A model generated the notes under the pieces. That model was not told where the DNA came from. It saw only the letters and a list, made by a program, of their open reading frames with translations, and made no database searches. Below are positions 32,000 to 39,771 of a stretch of DNA of 43,047 bases, piece after piece. Source of the DNA: Pseudomonas asuensis (GTDB lineage: Bacteria; Pseudomonadota; Gammaproteobacteria; Pseudomonadales; Pseudomonadaceae); NCBI RefSeq assembly GCF_014646755.1, contig NZ_BMNW01000011.1:68804-111850 (forward strand). The letters run 5' to 3'. Position 1 is the stretch's first letter. Every line of letters begins with the position of its first letter. The position numbers and the translations under genes were made by a program.

Positions 32000-33763
32000 A
32001 TGAAGCAGGTTCTTAAACATTTCCATTTCTGTTGCGGTTTAGGCGGCGGCGCTAAAGGGTTCAACCTAGCTTCTCCACGAGTAGGCAATGTTCAAGCTGA
32101 ATGGCAATGCTTAGGAGGTGTTGACGTAGATGGTGCTGCATTGAAGGACTTTGAACGCTTAGCTGGTGTTCCTGGTACTCAAATGGATCTCTTCACTCGT
32201 GATCAGTACGTTCGCTTCCATGGTATGGAGCCTCCTGCAGGTTGGCGAGAAGCTACAGCTGATGACATTCGACGAGCTGCTCAATATCAAGATCCGAACT
32301 GCGTCTTTATTAGCTCTCCTTGCAAGGGTGCATCAGGTCTTCTTCCGGAGGAAATGAGTAGAACCCCTAAATATCAGGCGCTGAACGAACTTACGTTACG
32401 CTGTGTTTGGCTTATGTGCGAAGCCTGGAAAGACAATCCTGTCGATCTAATTGTTTTCGAAAATGTGCCCCGTCTTGCCACCAGAGGTCGCTATCTCCTT
32501 GACCAAATAGGAGCTTTGTTGAGCAGTTATGGTTATGCGGTAGCTGAAACAACTCATGACTGCGGAGAGTTGGGTGGGCTAGCCCAATCGCGCAAACGCT
32601 TTCTGCTTGTTGCAAGACATATAGAAAAGGTCCCACCTTTTCTATACGAACCACCTAAGAAAACACTCCGTGCCGTAGGAGATGTTCTCAGCCGTATGCC
32701 GTTAGCAGGGGATATCGGTGCCGCTGGTCCTATGCACCGCGTACCTCAACTGCAATGGAAAACTTGGGTGCGCTTGGCCCTAGTGGAGGCTGGTAAGGAC
32801 TGGCGATCTCTGAACCGCCTTGCTGTTGATAATGGCTATCTACGTGACTACGTGCTGGCCCCCGAAGCAGAATACTCAACATCTACAGTTGATTTTGCAA
32901 GGGTTGCAGATCCTAGGATCGAAGGTCATCCTAAATCAGTACAGATGGGTATCAGGCAGTGGGACCAATCGGCTGGCGTCGTAACAGGGAAGATGTTAGT
33001 AGGAGGCGGTCCCCATTCGATAGCAGATCCGCGCTTACCTGAAGAGGGCCAAAGCCTAGGCTACAGAATTGTTCCCGCCAATCTGTTTCCTCAAACACAT
33101 AATCATTTGCCACTAAATGACCCTCGGCCACAATGGAAGCGGCACGGCAACAATATGACTGTGATGGATTGGGATGGTCCGGCTCGGACAGTTATAGCTG
33201 GAGGCAAAGGGGTTCAAGGAGGGTGGATGTCCATTGCAGATCCTAGGCCAGGAATGGCTCGTCAGAAGGGGGACGCCTACCTAACGGGTGGACATTACGG
33301 TGTAGTGGATTTCAATGAATACGCCGGCGCAGTATCAGCCAGTGCTTGTCATGACAATGGGCGCTGGAGTGTAGCAGACCCCTGCATACCTGCAGAGAAT
33401 GACAGGCTCACCTGCATGATCCGAAGTTTGGATAATACCTGGCATCGTCCATTTACGACCCTCGAATTAGCTGCTCTACAATCTTTGATTGATCCTGAAG
33501 AGCATTGGTCCACTGATGCTTTCGATCAGTTAGAGATTAAGCGCCGGCAGTTTTGTTCGCATTTTACGCTCGCGGGTAACAGTAATAGCGATTGGCGAGA
33601 AAGAATAGGTAATGCTGTCCCTCCTGCTGCTGCGCAGGCGATAGCGGAAGTCATGGGGACAACCTTACTCCTGGCTGCAGCGGGCGAAACGTTCATGCTC
33701 AATAGTATGCCGATCTGGGTACGAAACGTTGCTATAGCTCTTAACGTCGCTCAGATGCAATAA
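32000..33763 (+). CDS. C5-cytosine DNA methyltransferase (orphan)
   Basis: A 587-residue enzyme with the C5-methyltransferase motifs in order: I (FCCGLGGGAKGF, about 11-22), IV with catalytic Cys108 in SSPCKGASG, VI ENVPR (154-158), VIII QSRKRFLLVAR and X GNAVPP. Motif IV has Lys where most enzymes have Gln. The long region between VIII and X holds the target recognition part. No endonuclease is adjacent, so anti-restriction or regulatory methylation is likely. AGGGG precedes the ATG. Confidence 0.88.
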   Translation: MKQVLKHFHFCCGLGGGAKGFNLASPRVGNVQAEWQCLGGVDVDGAALKDFERLAGVPGTQMDLFTRDQYVRFHGMEPPAGWREATADDIRRAAQYQDPNCVFISSPCKGASGLLPEEMSRTPKYQALNELTLRCVWLMCEAWKDNPVDLIVFENVPRLATRGRYLLDQIGALLSSYGYAVAETTHDCGELGGLAQSRKRFLLVARHIEKVPPFLYEPPKKTLRAVGDVLSRMPLAGDIGAAGPMHRVPQLQWKTWVRLALVEAGKDWRSLNRLAVDNGYLRDYVLAPEAEYSTSTVDFARVADPRIEGHPKSVQMGIRQWDQSAGVVTGKMLVGGGPHSIADPRLPEEGQSLGYRIVPANLFPQTHNHLPLNDPRPQWKRHGNNMTVMDWDGPARTVIAGGKGVQGGWMSIADPRPGMARQKGDAYLTGGHYGVVDFNEYAGAVSASACHDNGRWSVADPCIPAENDRLTCMIRSLDNTWHRPFTTLELAALQSLIDPEEHWSTDAFDQLEIKRRQFCSHFTLAGNSNSDWRERIGNAVPPAAAQAIAEVMGTTLLLAAAGETFMLNSMPIWVRNVAIALNVAQMQ

Positions 33764-33826
33764 GTGACTTTTAGGCTAGGTCGTATGGCTTAGCCTCTTT
33801 TATAAGTTAGAGTAGTGGCTATTATC

Positions 33827-34060
33827 ATGTCCCCAGCTGAGTTTAAGCAGTCATACAGGAGTAAGGGCTGGACAAGTAAAGCCTTGGCAGCACGCTGGAA
33901 TCTGTCCGAATCTTGGGTGAGTCAGCTTACCAATAACCCGTCTAGGGCATCCCATTGGAATGATGCTGTTAGAGGGCTCCCCTATAAGATAGATAGGCTT
34001 GAAATTAATGGATTGACCTTTACCACTTGCACAAAGGAGATCAAGGTTGATGTTGAATAA
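33827..34060 (+). CDS. Small HTH regulator, paralogue of the 31708 gene
   Basis: About 77 residues; the core SPAEFKQSYRSKGW and LAARWNLSESWVSQL aligns with the 31708 product (KGWT, AARWN and W-DAVRGL are shared). A GTG at 33815 is an alternative start; neither has a good Shine-Dalgarno sequence. It overlaps the next gene. The pair suggests duplication around the methyltransferase. Confidence 0.6.
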   Translation: MSPAEFKQSYRSKGWTSKALAARWNLSESWVSQLTNNPSRASHWNDAVRGLPYKIDRLEINGLTFTTCTKEIKVDVE

Positions 34061-34364
34061 CCGACAGATGCTACAACGTAAGATTGCAAATGGATTAGCT
34101 ACTCGCGATGAAATAACCAAGTTCAAATTCATGAACAATTTTCAATGGCTTTCTCTGGTTGTTAGTGCATTTCCTTGGATATTTGCCGGGGTATGTACAG
34201 GTGCGCTGATAAGCTTGGTAGGTCAAAGTGTATTTTATGGAGCGATGCTAGCTATTGGCTATCCTGGAAACGTATCTGAATATCTAGAGTGGCTCGCGCA
34301 GAGCACTTTAATGGTGAGTTCATTAACGACATATGAAAGTTATAAGCTTTATTATGATCGATGA
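34050..34364 (+). CDS. Two-segment membrane protein, 104 aa
   Basis: Two or three hydrophobic stretches (about 32-50 and 55-76) and a Tyr-rich end. AAGGAG lies 10 bases before ATG 34050, inside the tail of the HTH gene, so the two are coupled. Family not recognised. From 34365 to 34596 there is no gene, only a structured stretch. Confidence 0.55.
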   Translation: MLNNRQMLQRKIANGLATRDEITKFKFMNNFQWLSLVVSAFPWIFAGVCTGALISLVGQSVFYGAMLAIGYPGNVSEYLEWLAQSTLMVSSLTTYESYKLYYDR

Positions 34365-34395
34365 TTTGAGCAGAGCATGTTCTTATATCGCGAAG

Positions 34396-34440
34396 CTCCT
34401 AGAGCGGGCGTCAGCTTCGCTGAGGCGGGATCTAGGAGCC
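34396..34440. other. Long imperfect stem-loop near luxR 3' end
   Basis: GCTCCTAGA (34396-34404) pairs with TCTAGGAGC (34432-34440), with an inner TCAG-CTTCG-CTGA tip. Could terminate the luxR-like transcript or be a small structured RNA. Confidence 0.35.
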
Positions 34441-34596
34441 GACAAGCGTAGCGCGTCAGAGTTTTTAAATGCTTCAAGATGGTATGCTAGGCCATCAGCC
34501 CAAAGCTGACCCTGAAAACAAGCAGATCGATATGTTTCAACAGTGATAGGAGCATGGGCCTGGCCAAAGCCCTACGCTTCCCTTTGCCTAACCTTA

Positions 34597-35310
34597 TCAA
34601 AAGAGCATGCCTAGCAAGGATGCTTTTACTGCTGCCTCAGCCTTGTTGACTGCATTAAGTTTGCGCATGCAATTGGATAAGTGAAACTTGACCGTTCGTT
34701 CATCAATGCCAAGTATCATTCCTATTTCTATGTAGGTTTTTCCTACCGCTGTCCATTTCAGTGTTTCCGTCTCACGTGGCGTCAACTCTGCTGTTGATTC
34801 GGGCATCAGCTTTGGAGTTAAAAGCCGTGTCATAGCCGAATGTATCAGCCGCGTCAGCCAAATAAGTTTGGCCTCTTTATCGTCCAATTCTTGGGACGTT
34901 ATCTTATCTGATGAGCGTACAAGCGAAAGTAATCCTCCCGTACTATGGCTTCCTAGCGAAGACAGACACCAGCCATGGCAAATATTGTGCTGCCTAGCCT
35001 CCTCCCAGAACTCGTATTGATCCTCAGCCTGATCAGCTGCCCACGCAAGAGGCAAATCTTCGGTCATGCCATGTTTGACCGTTGGGTCTATATCAACATA
35101 GTTGTTTGTTACATAGCGTTCTTTCCACTTTGATGGAAAATTAGTTAGTAACTGAAAAGTCGGGTTAGTAACCGGAAGTGGTACGCGCAAGCCGTAAGAG
35201 CAGTACTGGAATCCAAGACTCTCAATGAGTTTCTCCAGCTCTTTAAAAAGCTCGTCCTCGGACTGTGCTACGGAGCATAGATTGAGATAGCTTTCACGCC
35301 AGTCATTCAC
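34597..35310 (-). CDS. LuxR-type quorum-sensing regulator
   Basis: A 237-residue LuxR protein with an autoinducer-binding domain and a C-terminal LuxR HTH (ELTPRETETLKW, then VKFHLSNCMRKL). The signal-pocket residues corresponding to TraR W57, Y61, D70, P71 and W85 are present at 62, 66, 75, 76 and 90, and the HTH marker residues at E180, L184 and G190, so it probably binds an acyl-homoserine lactone. No luxI gene is in the window, so it is a solo here. It is divergent from an RsaM-like gene, with a lux-box-like dyad between them. Confidence 0.85.
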   Translation of the reverse strand: MNDWRESYLNLCSVAQSEDELFKELEKLIESLGFQYCSYGLRVPLPVTNPTFQLLTNFPSKWKERYVTNNYVDIDPTVKHGMTEDLPLAWAADQAEDQYEFWEEARQHNICHGWCLSSLGSHSTGGLLSLVRSSDKITSQELDDKEAKLIWLTRLIHSAMTRLLTPKLMPESTAELTPRETETLKWTAVGKTYIEIGMILGIDERTVKFHLSNCMRKLNAVNKAEAAVKASLLGMLF

Positions 35311-35338
35311 TGATAATCACACTCAACTAAAAAAGGAT

Positions 35339-35358
35339 AGCTGCCTGAATGGGCAGGT
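35339..35358. promoter_or_regulatory. lux-box-like dyad
   Basis: On the minus strand ACCTG-N10-CAGCT, 20 bp, one mismatch from the ACCTG-N10-CAGGT pattern of LuxR-family sites. It lies between the divergent luxR-like and RsaM-like genes. Confidence 0.5.
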
Positions 35359-35466
35359 ATCCAATTGTAGCTGAGCACGTAGCATTTGCTGTGAAAAAAG
35401 CGACTAATCTGTCTTAAGCTTGCCTACAACCCTCTAGCAATAACCATCCTGATCAAAGACCATCCT

Positions 35467-35832
35467 ATGCTTGCTCATGCGCCTGACCATTTCATCAGAC
35501 AGTCTTTAAAAGAATTCAGCCAACTAACCTTCCAGCAATACATGGTTTGGATGGATGCCGAGCTGCAGGAAGAAATGCAAATGTTAGGTCTCGACTCAAA
35601 GACGGCAGGTTTTTGTGAGTGGGCGAGTACGAGTGGTCTACCTCAAGTAAGTTTGGGTTGGGCCTGGTATCGCTCACAGGCAGATAACCTTATCTACCTA
35701 GCTCCCGGAGGCATCCAGACCAACCTGATGTTATGTTGTAAAAAAGGCTATGATCTTGGCGTCCGTTGCACGGAAGAGATGCTGATCTCTTGGCTTGCCA
35801 GCCAAGACTGGCAGAGTGATATTTCACTCTAA
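35467..35832 (+). CDS. RsaM-like quorum-sensing modulator (probable)
   Basis: A 121-residue protein with the pattern GFCEWASTSGLPQVSLGWAW and a later IQTNLML and LGVRCTEEMLISWLA, which resembles the RsaM family that dampens acyl-homoserine lactone signalling in Pseudomonas and Burkholderia. RsaM genes normally sit between luxR and luxI, and this one lies next to a LuxR gene, which supports the call. It is at the short end of the family. There is no good Shine-Dalgarno sequence at the ATG. Confidence 0.55.
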   Translation: MLAHAPDHFIRQSLKEFSQLTFQQYMVWMDAELQEEMQMLGLDSKTAGFCEWASTSGLPQVSLGWAWYRSQADNLIYLAPGGIQTNLMLCCKKGYDLGVRCTEEMLISWLASQDWQSDISL

Positions 35833-35981
35833 GCTTTCGCATTTCAGAATTTGACCTTGCGAATCCTTGGGTATTTTCCGTGAACTCCAGGTAGGGCCTG
35901 CTGATACCATTGTTAGGAGGCCCCGGCCTGACTCTCTCCAGATCGAGCACGAATTCCGTGCAATCCTGACAGAGAGGCCCT

Positions 35982-36653
35982 ATGACCATCCGCCGCGCTA
36001 CTTCCCTTCGCCCTGGACAATTCAAGCACCTGATCCGCGTTGCATCCGTCACTGGTAGACAGCCAGAGCGCGACGTGATGTTGTTGTGGCTGACTCATAC
36101 GACTGGCATTCGTGTTACAGAATTGGCCTTGCTGGAAGTCGCAGACGTGCTGTACCCAAGCGGTGCTATCAAGCCCGAGGTGTACTTGCGAGCAGAAATC
36201 ACAAAGGGGTGTCGTGCGAGAAATGTGTACCTAACCCATGCTCGCTGCCTTGCGGCACTCGATGCGTGGCTAGACGTGCGTCAACAGCGCCGTTGGGGCC
36301 TTTCCGCCGTTGATGAATACCGAGGGTTTCGCCCAGGTTCAAAGTTGGTCATGACGCACAAGGGGCAAGCCTTCGAACTCGCTTTCAAACACCGAATGCT
36401 GGACAGCGGGCCGGAGGTATACCAGGCCTGTGATTCACTCCAACAGACGATCAGCAGGCTCTACCGGCAGGCCGGTATCAAACAGGGTACCTCGCATAGC
36501 GGCAGGCGTTCGCTGGCCGCAAAGGTGCTGGCCGCAACCGGCGACGTTGAGACTGTGCAGGCGATCCTTGGGCATGCTCGTCTTGACCACAGCAAGGCGT
36601 ACATGAGCATTGACAAAGAAACCATTCGACGGGCCTTCGAAGTGGCTTTATAG
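35982..36653 (+). CDS. Short tyrosine recombinase (array integrase)
   Basis: A 223-residue tyrosine recombinase with all catalytic residues visible: R44 (TGIRVTEL), K75 (ITKGCRAR), H172-x-x-R175 (SHSGRR), H198 (ILGHAR) and Y207 (SKAYMS). It is short: only about 25 residues precede the catalytic core, so the usual N-terminal DNA-clamping domain is missing. GAGAGG precedes the ATG. Base composition is higher in G+C than the transfer region. It heads a same-strand array of small genes, like the integron-like elements with small xerC-type integrases known from Pseudomonas. Confidence 0.88.
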   Translation: MTIRRATSLRPGQFKHLIRVASVTGRQPERDVMLLWLTHTTGIRVTELALLEVADVLYPSGAIKPEVYLRAEITKGCRARNVYLTHARCLAALDAWLDVRQQRRWGLSAVDEYRGFRPGSKLVMTHKGQAFELAFKHRMLDSGPEVYQACDSLQQTISRLYRQAGIKQGTSHSGRRSLAAKVLAATGDVETVQAILGHARLDHSKAYMSIDKETIRRAFEVAL

Positions 36654-36662
36654 TTCCGTTAA
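36652..36662. repeat. AGTTCCGTTAA direct repeat, copy 1
   Basis: 11 bp at the integrase stop codon; identical copy at 36957-36967; the inverse TTAACGGAA is at 37578, where the first array boundary begins. Candidate recombination sites. Confidence 0.4.
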
Positions 36663-36687
36663 TCGGCACGGTCGGAGTTTGTATTAA

Positions 36688-37011
36688 GTGTTTGAAATTA
36701 ATGAGAACGGTGTTCCCCAGTACCCGAAAGGGCATGCTGGTCGCCTTCTAGTGACGTTGGCGGCCATTGATCGCCTGGAGCGTGCGACAGCATCCAGCGT
36801 TGCGGCATTGACGGGGCTCAGCAAGGGCAAAATTGACGACTATGTGCAAGCATTGAATGCCGAATTTGGGACTGTGATAGTCAAGAATGGCCCTGAGTAT
36901 CGGGTGGAGTCATGGGGGGAAATACTAAAGCGTGCCGGGGTTAAAAAGGCCTTGACAGTTCCGTTAAATGGAACTAAATTTACACCTATTGAAGCGCAAG
37001 ACAGCTTATAG
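36688..37011 (+). CDS. Winged-helix-like protein next to the integrase, 107 aa
   Basis: A 107-residue protein with an HTH-like core (ATASSVAALTGLSKGKIDDY) followed by a short beta wing (TVIVKNGPEYRVESW). It begins with GTG; GGAG stands 11 bases before. It directly follows the integrase and may be its accessory or regulatory factor. Similar small genes accompany integrases of this kind in Pseudomonas. Confidence 0.65.
   Translation: MFEINENGVPQYPKGHAGRLLVTLAAIDRLERATASSVAALTGLSKGKIDDYVQALNAEFGTVIVKNGPEYRVESWGEILKRAGVKKALTVPLNGTKFTPIEAQDSL
36957..36967. repeat. AGTTCCGTTAA direct repeat, copy 2
   Basis: Second exact copy of the 11-mer at 36652, inside the 3' end of the HTH gene. Confidence 0.4.
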
Positions 37012-37096
37012 GAATCCCTTCAACGTTAAGTGAGGCAGATAAATGGAACATCATGTAAATGCTGCTAGTGATATGGAAACCACCGGGTACTAGGGA

Positions 37097-37124
37097 TTGA
37101 CTGGATGCACCATAGAGTTCTACT
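37097..37124 (+). promoter_or_regulatory. Candidate array promoter
   Basis: TTGACT, 16 bases, TCTACT, in the only sizeable gap (37012-37255) ahead of the small-gene array. The match to consensus is moderate. A GAGCCT/AGGCTC hairpin lies downstream. No gene is seen in the gap. Confidence 0.3.
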
Positions 37125-37255
37125 GGACCGAGCGGGTCTAGAGTAAACATCAATTGAGAAAGTAACCTTCGAGCCTGCCTTAGGCTCCCACGATAACTAA
37201 GCAATGGAAGGCCCACGTTTTTCAACACTAAACCAAGAGAAAATAAGGAGGCATT

Positions 37256-37561
37256 ATGTCATCACTAAATCTTTCAGAGATGGTTCTACCTGAGTCGCTT
37301 CTAGCAGTAAGCCCACTGAATATTTCAGTTGAAACAATCATATTTATTGTAGGTTTTATGCTTATAAGTTTGTTTGCTTTGGTTTTAGGGATATCAAACC
37401 TTCGAGGACTCTCTGCTTATCAAAGGAATCATGCTTTCAAAAGCCTTCTGATATCGATTCTTGCGTCTGTTATACCTCCTCTCGCGATAATGTTGTTCTA
37501 CCGCACTGCACGTTATGTACTTACTGTAGAGCCTGCCGCAGCATCGGCTTCGCAAGAATAA
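37256..37561 (+). CDS. Two-segment membrane protein, first gene of the array
   Basis: A 101-residue protein with two clear hydrophobic segments (about 23-45 and 63-82). Its start follows AAGGAGG, unlike the AGGAAAAC signal of the genes after it, so it may be the non-mobile leader gene of the array. No family recognised. Confidence 0.6.
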   Translation: MSSLNLSEMVLPESLLAVSPLNISVETIIFIVGFMLISLFALVLGISNLRGLSAYQRNHAFKSLLISILASVIPPLAIMLFYRTARYVLTVEPAAASASQE

Positions 37562-37592
37562 ACCGGCAACCACGAGTTAACGGAAAATCCTG

Positions 37593-37694
37593 ATGATGAC
37601 ATTACTTCCAGAAGCGGTTCTATTAGGTTGGGCAGCATATTGCTTCTTTACTAGCCTTAACGCTCAACTTTGGGTTAGACAACACTGTGATTGA
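37593..37694 (+). CDS. Micro-membrane protein, 33 aa (copy A)
   Basis: A 33-residue, mostly hydrophobic peptide (MMTLLPEAVLLGWAAYCFF followed by a polar tail), expected to be one membrane segment. GGAAAAT stands 11 bases before the ATG, the same boundary signal as the other array genes. Exact duplicate at 42675. Confidence 0.5.
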   Translation: MMTLLPEAVLLGWAAYCFFTSLNAQLWVRQHCD

Positions 37695-37708
37695 CGATAG
37701 GCAACTTC

Positions 37709-37912
37709 ATGACAATTGATGACAGGCAACCACTACCAGTTGGAACCATTATTGAGTTTTGCGGGGCGCAAGGGGAAGTCATCTACGATCATGGCGGAAA
37801 TGGCCGTATTACCGTAAAGGTTGATGGGCACCAAGCTTGGTGGCGATGGACTTACGAAGGTGTTTCCTGCTCTATCGTTCACCCTCTTAAGCAACGTCTC
37901 CAAGTGAGTTAA
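37709..37912 (+). CDS. Small beta-rich protein, 67 aa (copy A)
   Basis: A 67-residue protein beginning MTIDDRQPLPVGTIIEF, with alternating strands (GEVIYDHGGNGRITVKVDG) and WWRW, resembling a small KOW/SH3-like barrel; this is only a fold guess. ATAGGCAAC precedes the ATG, a relaxed form of the boundary motif. Exact duplicate at 42791. Confidence 0.65.
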   Translation: MTIDDRQPLPVGTIIEFCGAQGEVIYDHGGNGRITVKVDGHQAWWRWTYEGVSCSIVHPLKQRLQVS

Positions 37913-37969
37913 GAAACTATGGAGTTGCCAGCGTCCTAGAATCGTTGAGGACCGTATAGGAAAACTGTA

Positions 37970-38185
37970 ATGACCTACCTACAGGAAAACATCAAGCTGG
38001 GCCTGGCTTCCGTTCTGGCTTTTATCCTGGCGATTGTCCCGCTGGTTATTGGCTACCAGGTATCTCAGTTCGCCTGGGGGCTTTGTTTCTCCGGGGCTGT
38101 CGTGCTGACTATCAAACTCTTCTACGAGTGCGGTAAGTACAATGGATCGTTTGAGAAGCGCGGCGCCACGCACACAACAAGATGA
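37970..38185 (+). CDS. Two-segment membrane protein, 71 aa
   Basis: A 71-residue protein with two hydrophobic segments (about 11-29 and 34-51) and a basic tail. TAGGAAAAC stands before the ATG and is the end of repeat unit A. Family unknown. It is the first gene after the duplicated unit. Confidence 0.65.
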   Translation: MTYLQENIKLGLASVLAFILAIVPLVIGYQVSQFAWGLCFSGAVVLTIKLFYECGKYNGSFEKRGATHTTR

Positions 38186-38201
38186 TCAAGGAAAACAGCA
38201 G

Positions 38202-38477
38202 ATGGCAGCTAATGGCAGTCGTTTCATCCTTGGGCACTTGCGTATGTCGGACTATGCACGTCTTGAGGATGATCAAGAAGCAATCATCGTGTTGAACCCC
38301 GCCGAGCCAAATGCTCGGGCCGAGGCTTCAAAAGGGCTCAAGGCTGTATACGCCAAAGCTGGGCGGCGTTGTGTGATCAGCAGCCAGTCGATCTTGGTTG
38401 AGTCAGAGCCCGGAGTCTGGAATCAAAGCCACTTTTTGAAGGTAAGACCAGTGCCCTTGAATCACGTCGAGAAGTAA
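38202..38477 (+). CDS. Hypothetical array protein, 91 aa
   Basis: A 91-residue soluble protein starting at ATG 38202 after AAGGAAAACAGCAG; an upstream in-frame ATG overlaps the previous gene and has no such signal. The C-terminal half has a strand pattern (RRCVISSQSILVESEPGVW). Unknown function. Confidence 0.65.
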   Translation: MAANGSRFILGHLRMSDYARLEDDQEAIIVLNPAEPNARAEASKGLKAVYAKAGRRCVISSQSILVESEPGVWNQSHFLKVRPVPLNHVEK

Positions 38478-38489
38478 AAGGAAATCCGC

Positions 38490-38843
38490 ATGGCTCAAGT
38501 AAAGAGTGTTACCAGTACATCCCAGGAACTGATCGTAGCGCTTCAGCAGATGCACCCGGACATTTGCTGGGGAGAGTGGCCGCTGGGCGACTACGATCAA
38601 TACGCGGAGGCTGATGCTCCCGATATCCTTGTTACGTTCAACAGCGTGGAGAAAGAGCTTGAAGGGCTAGCCGACCCTTACTCAACCATATATGGAGAGC
38701 ACTGCGAGCCCTCACAATGGGGGCTTTCAGAAGTAGCTGCACAGCTGATCCAGGCTCATAACAAGGTTTTTGTGGCCAAGTATCCAAACTGCGACGGCCC
38801 TAAGCTGCGGGCACTCATGCAGATCGAGCAGCACACCAGTTAA
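38490..38843 (+). CDS. Hypothetical array protein, 117 aa
   Basis: A 117-residue acidic soluble protein, Trp-containing, with helix at both ends. AAGGAAATC precedes the ATG. No domain recognised. Confidence 0.65.
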   Translation: MAQVKSVTSTSQELIVALQQMHPDICWGEWPLGDYDQYAEADAPDILVTFNSVEKELEGLADPYSTIYGEHCEPSQWGLSEVAAQLIQAHNKVFVAKYPNCDGPKLRALMQIEQHTS

Positions 38844-38854
38844 AGGAAGCTGAT

Positions 38855-38947
38855 ATGGATACGAGTGATTTTATAGCTGCCTTGGTCTTTGGTTTTATAG
38901 TGTTTCCCCCGGCCATTTACTTGCTTCACAAGCTATTCAGTCGTTAA
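38855..38947 (+). CDS. Micro-membrane protein, 30 aa
   Basis: 30 residues, almost all one hydrophobic segment (FIAALVFGFIVFPPAIYLL) with a basic end (HKLFSR). AAAGGAAGC lies directly after the previous stop and 7 bases before the ATG. Its size, signal and position fit the array pattern. Confidence 0.5.
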   Translation: MDTSDFIAALVFGFIVFPPAIYLLHKLFSR

Positions 38948-38979
38948 TGCCACTTATTCAGGACAGCTAGGAAAACACG

Positions 38980-39300
38980 ATGGATACTGCTGCGTTCACC
39001 CCGTGTGCAGAGGTTGAAGAACTGGTCATGGGTATAAAACGGTTGTCCGTTGGCAATGAGTTCTTTGAGAACAAAGCTCTCTATGACCACGTGGAAGACC
39101 TGATTGAAAAGCACCTGATCCGAGAGTCCGATACAAGCGCTGATCTAGCACCACTGAACTCTGCATATCTCATTTCTCAAGGCATCCCTGTTGAAGCCAG
39201 CAACCCAGACGAGAGTGGTTTTTGGTGCGGAATAGTCAGTGTTGGCTCTGCCTACAAAATCTATTTCAAATACACTGGTCAGCAGGCGTGCGGAGTCTGA
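38980..39300 (+). CDS. Hypothetical array protein, 106 aa
   Basis: A 106-residue acidic protein with no membrane segment; the C-terminal half looks beta-rich (FWCGIVSVGSAYKIYFKY). TAGGAAAACACG stands before the ATG. Unknown family. Confidence 0.65.
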   Translation: MDTAAFTPCAEVEELVMGIKRLSVGNEFFENKALYDHVEDLIEKHLIRESDTSADLAPLNSAYLISQGIPVEASNPDESGFWCGIVSVGSAYKIYFKYTGQQACGV

Positions 39301-39326
39301 CCGTTCGGAAGTTCAAGGAAACCGGC

Positions 39327-39467
39327 ATGAAACCACTCATCTTCTTTCGAAGATTCACGGTCGCAACACTACAAGTCGGCCTGGCGGTATGCGTCGTATT
39401 GCTTTGGCCCAAGTTTTTTGGCGTTGGTCAACTGTTAGGCGACATGCTCATTACATATCTGTTTTGA
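39327..39467 (+). CDS. Micro-membrane protein, 46 aa
   Basis: 46 residues with one membrane segment (about 15-32, LQVGLAVCVVLLWPKFFG). AAGGAAACCGGC precedes ATG 39327. It sits in a different frame from the preceding gene, with a 26-base gap. Confidence 0.55.
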   Translation: MKPLIFFRRFTVATLQVGLAVCVVLLWPKFFGVGQLLGDMLITYLF

Positions 39468-39478
39468 CATAGGAAAAC

Positions 39479-39760
39479 ATGACCATGGCGACTCTGACAT
39501 TGGCCCTCAAAGGTGAATACTTTGACGCGATCAAGGCGGGCATAAAGCCCGAGGAGTTCCGCCTGCTAACGCCTTACTGGCGTAAGCGGCTGGAAGGCTG
39601 TACTTATGATTGCATCGAGCTTACCAAGGGCTATCCAGCGCGGGGGGATCAGGTTCGGAGGCTGTCGCTGCCGTGGAGAGGCTACCGAATAACGACTATA
39701 ACCCATCCGCACTTCGGCTCAGAGCCGGTTGAGGTTTTTGCAATTAACGTCAAGCTGTAG
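39479..39760 (+). CDS. ASCH-domain-like protein, 93 aa
   Basis: The pattern LALKGEYFDAIKAGIKPEEFR followed by CIELTKGYPARGD and LPWRGYRITTITHPHFG matches small ASCH-type proteins of phages and plasmids; ASCH domains are beta barrels that bind RNA or modified nucleosides. TAGGAAAAC abuts the first ATG; a second ATG two codons on is possible. It is the only array gene with a recognisable domain. (The first motif quoted is two adjoining parts, LALKGEYFDAI and KAGIKPEEFR.). Confidence 0.7.
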   Translation: MTMATLTLALKGEYFDAIKAGIKPEEFRLLTPYWRKRLEGCTYDCIELTKGYPARGDQVRRLSLPWRGYRITTITHPHFGSEPVEVFAINVKL

Positions 39761-39771
39761 GAACTCAAGCC

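Larger units (their letters stand above)
37582..37965 (+). repeat. 384-bp duplicated array unit, copy A
   Basis: Identical, as far as I can read, to 42664-43047. Homology starts exactly at GGAAAAT and ends on GGAAAAC; sequence before the first motif differs between the copies. It holds two small genes. Confidence 0.9.

Noticed and set aside
32000-34364. Restriction endonuclease partner for the C5-methyltransferase
   Set aside because: Neighbouring genes are two small HTH proteins and a small membrane protein; none has a nuclease motif.
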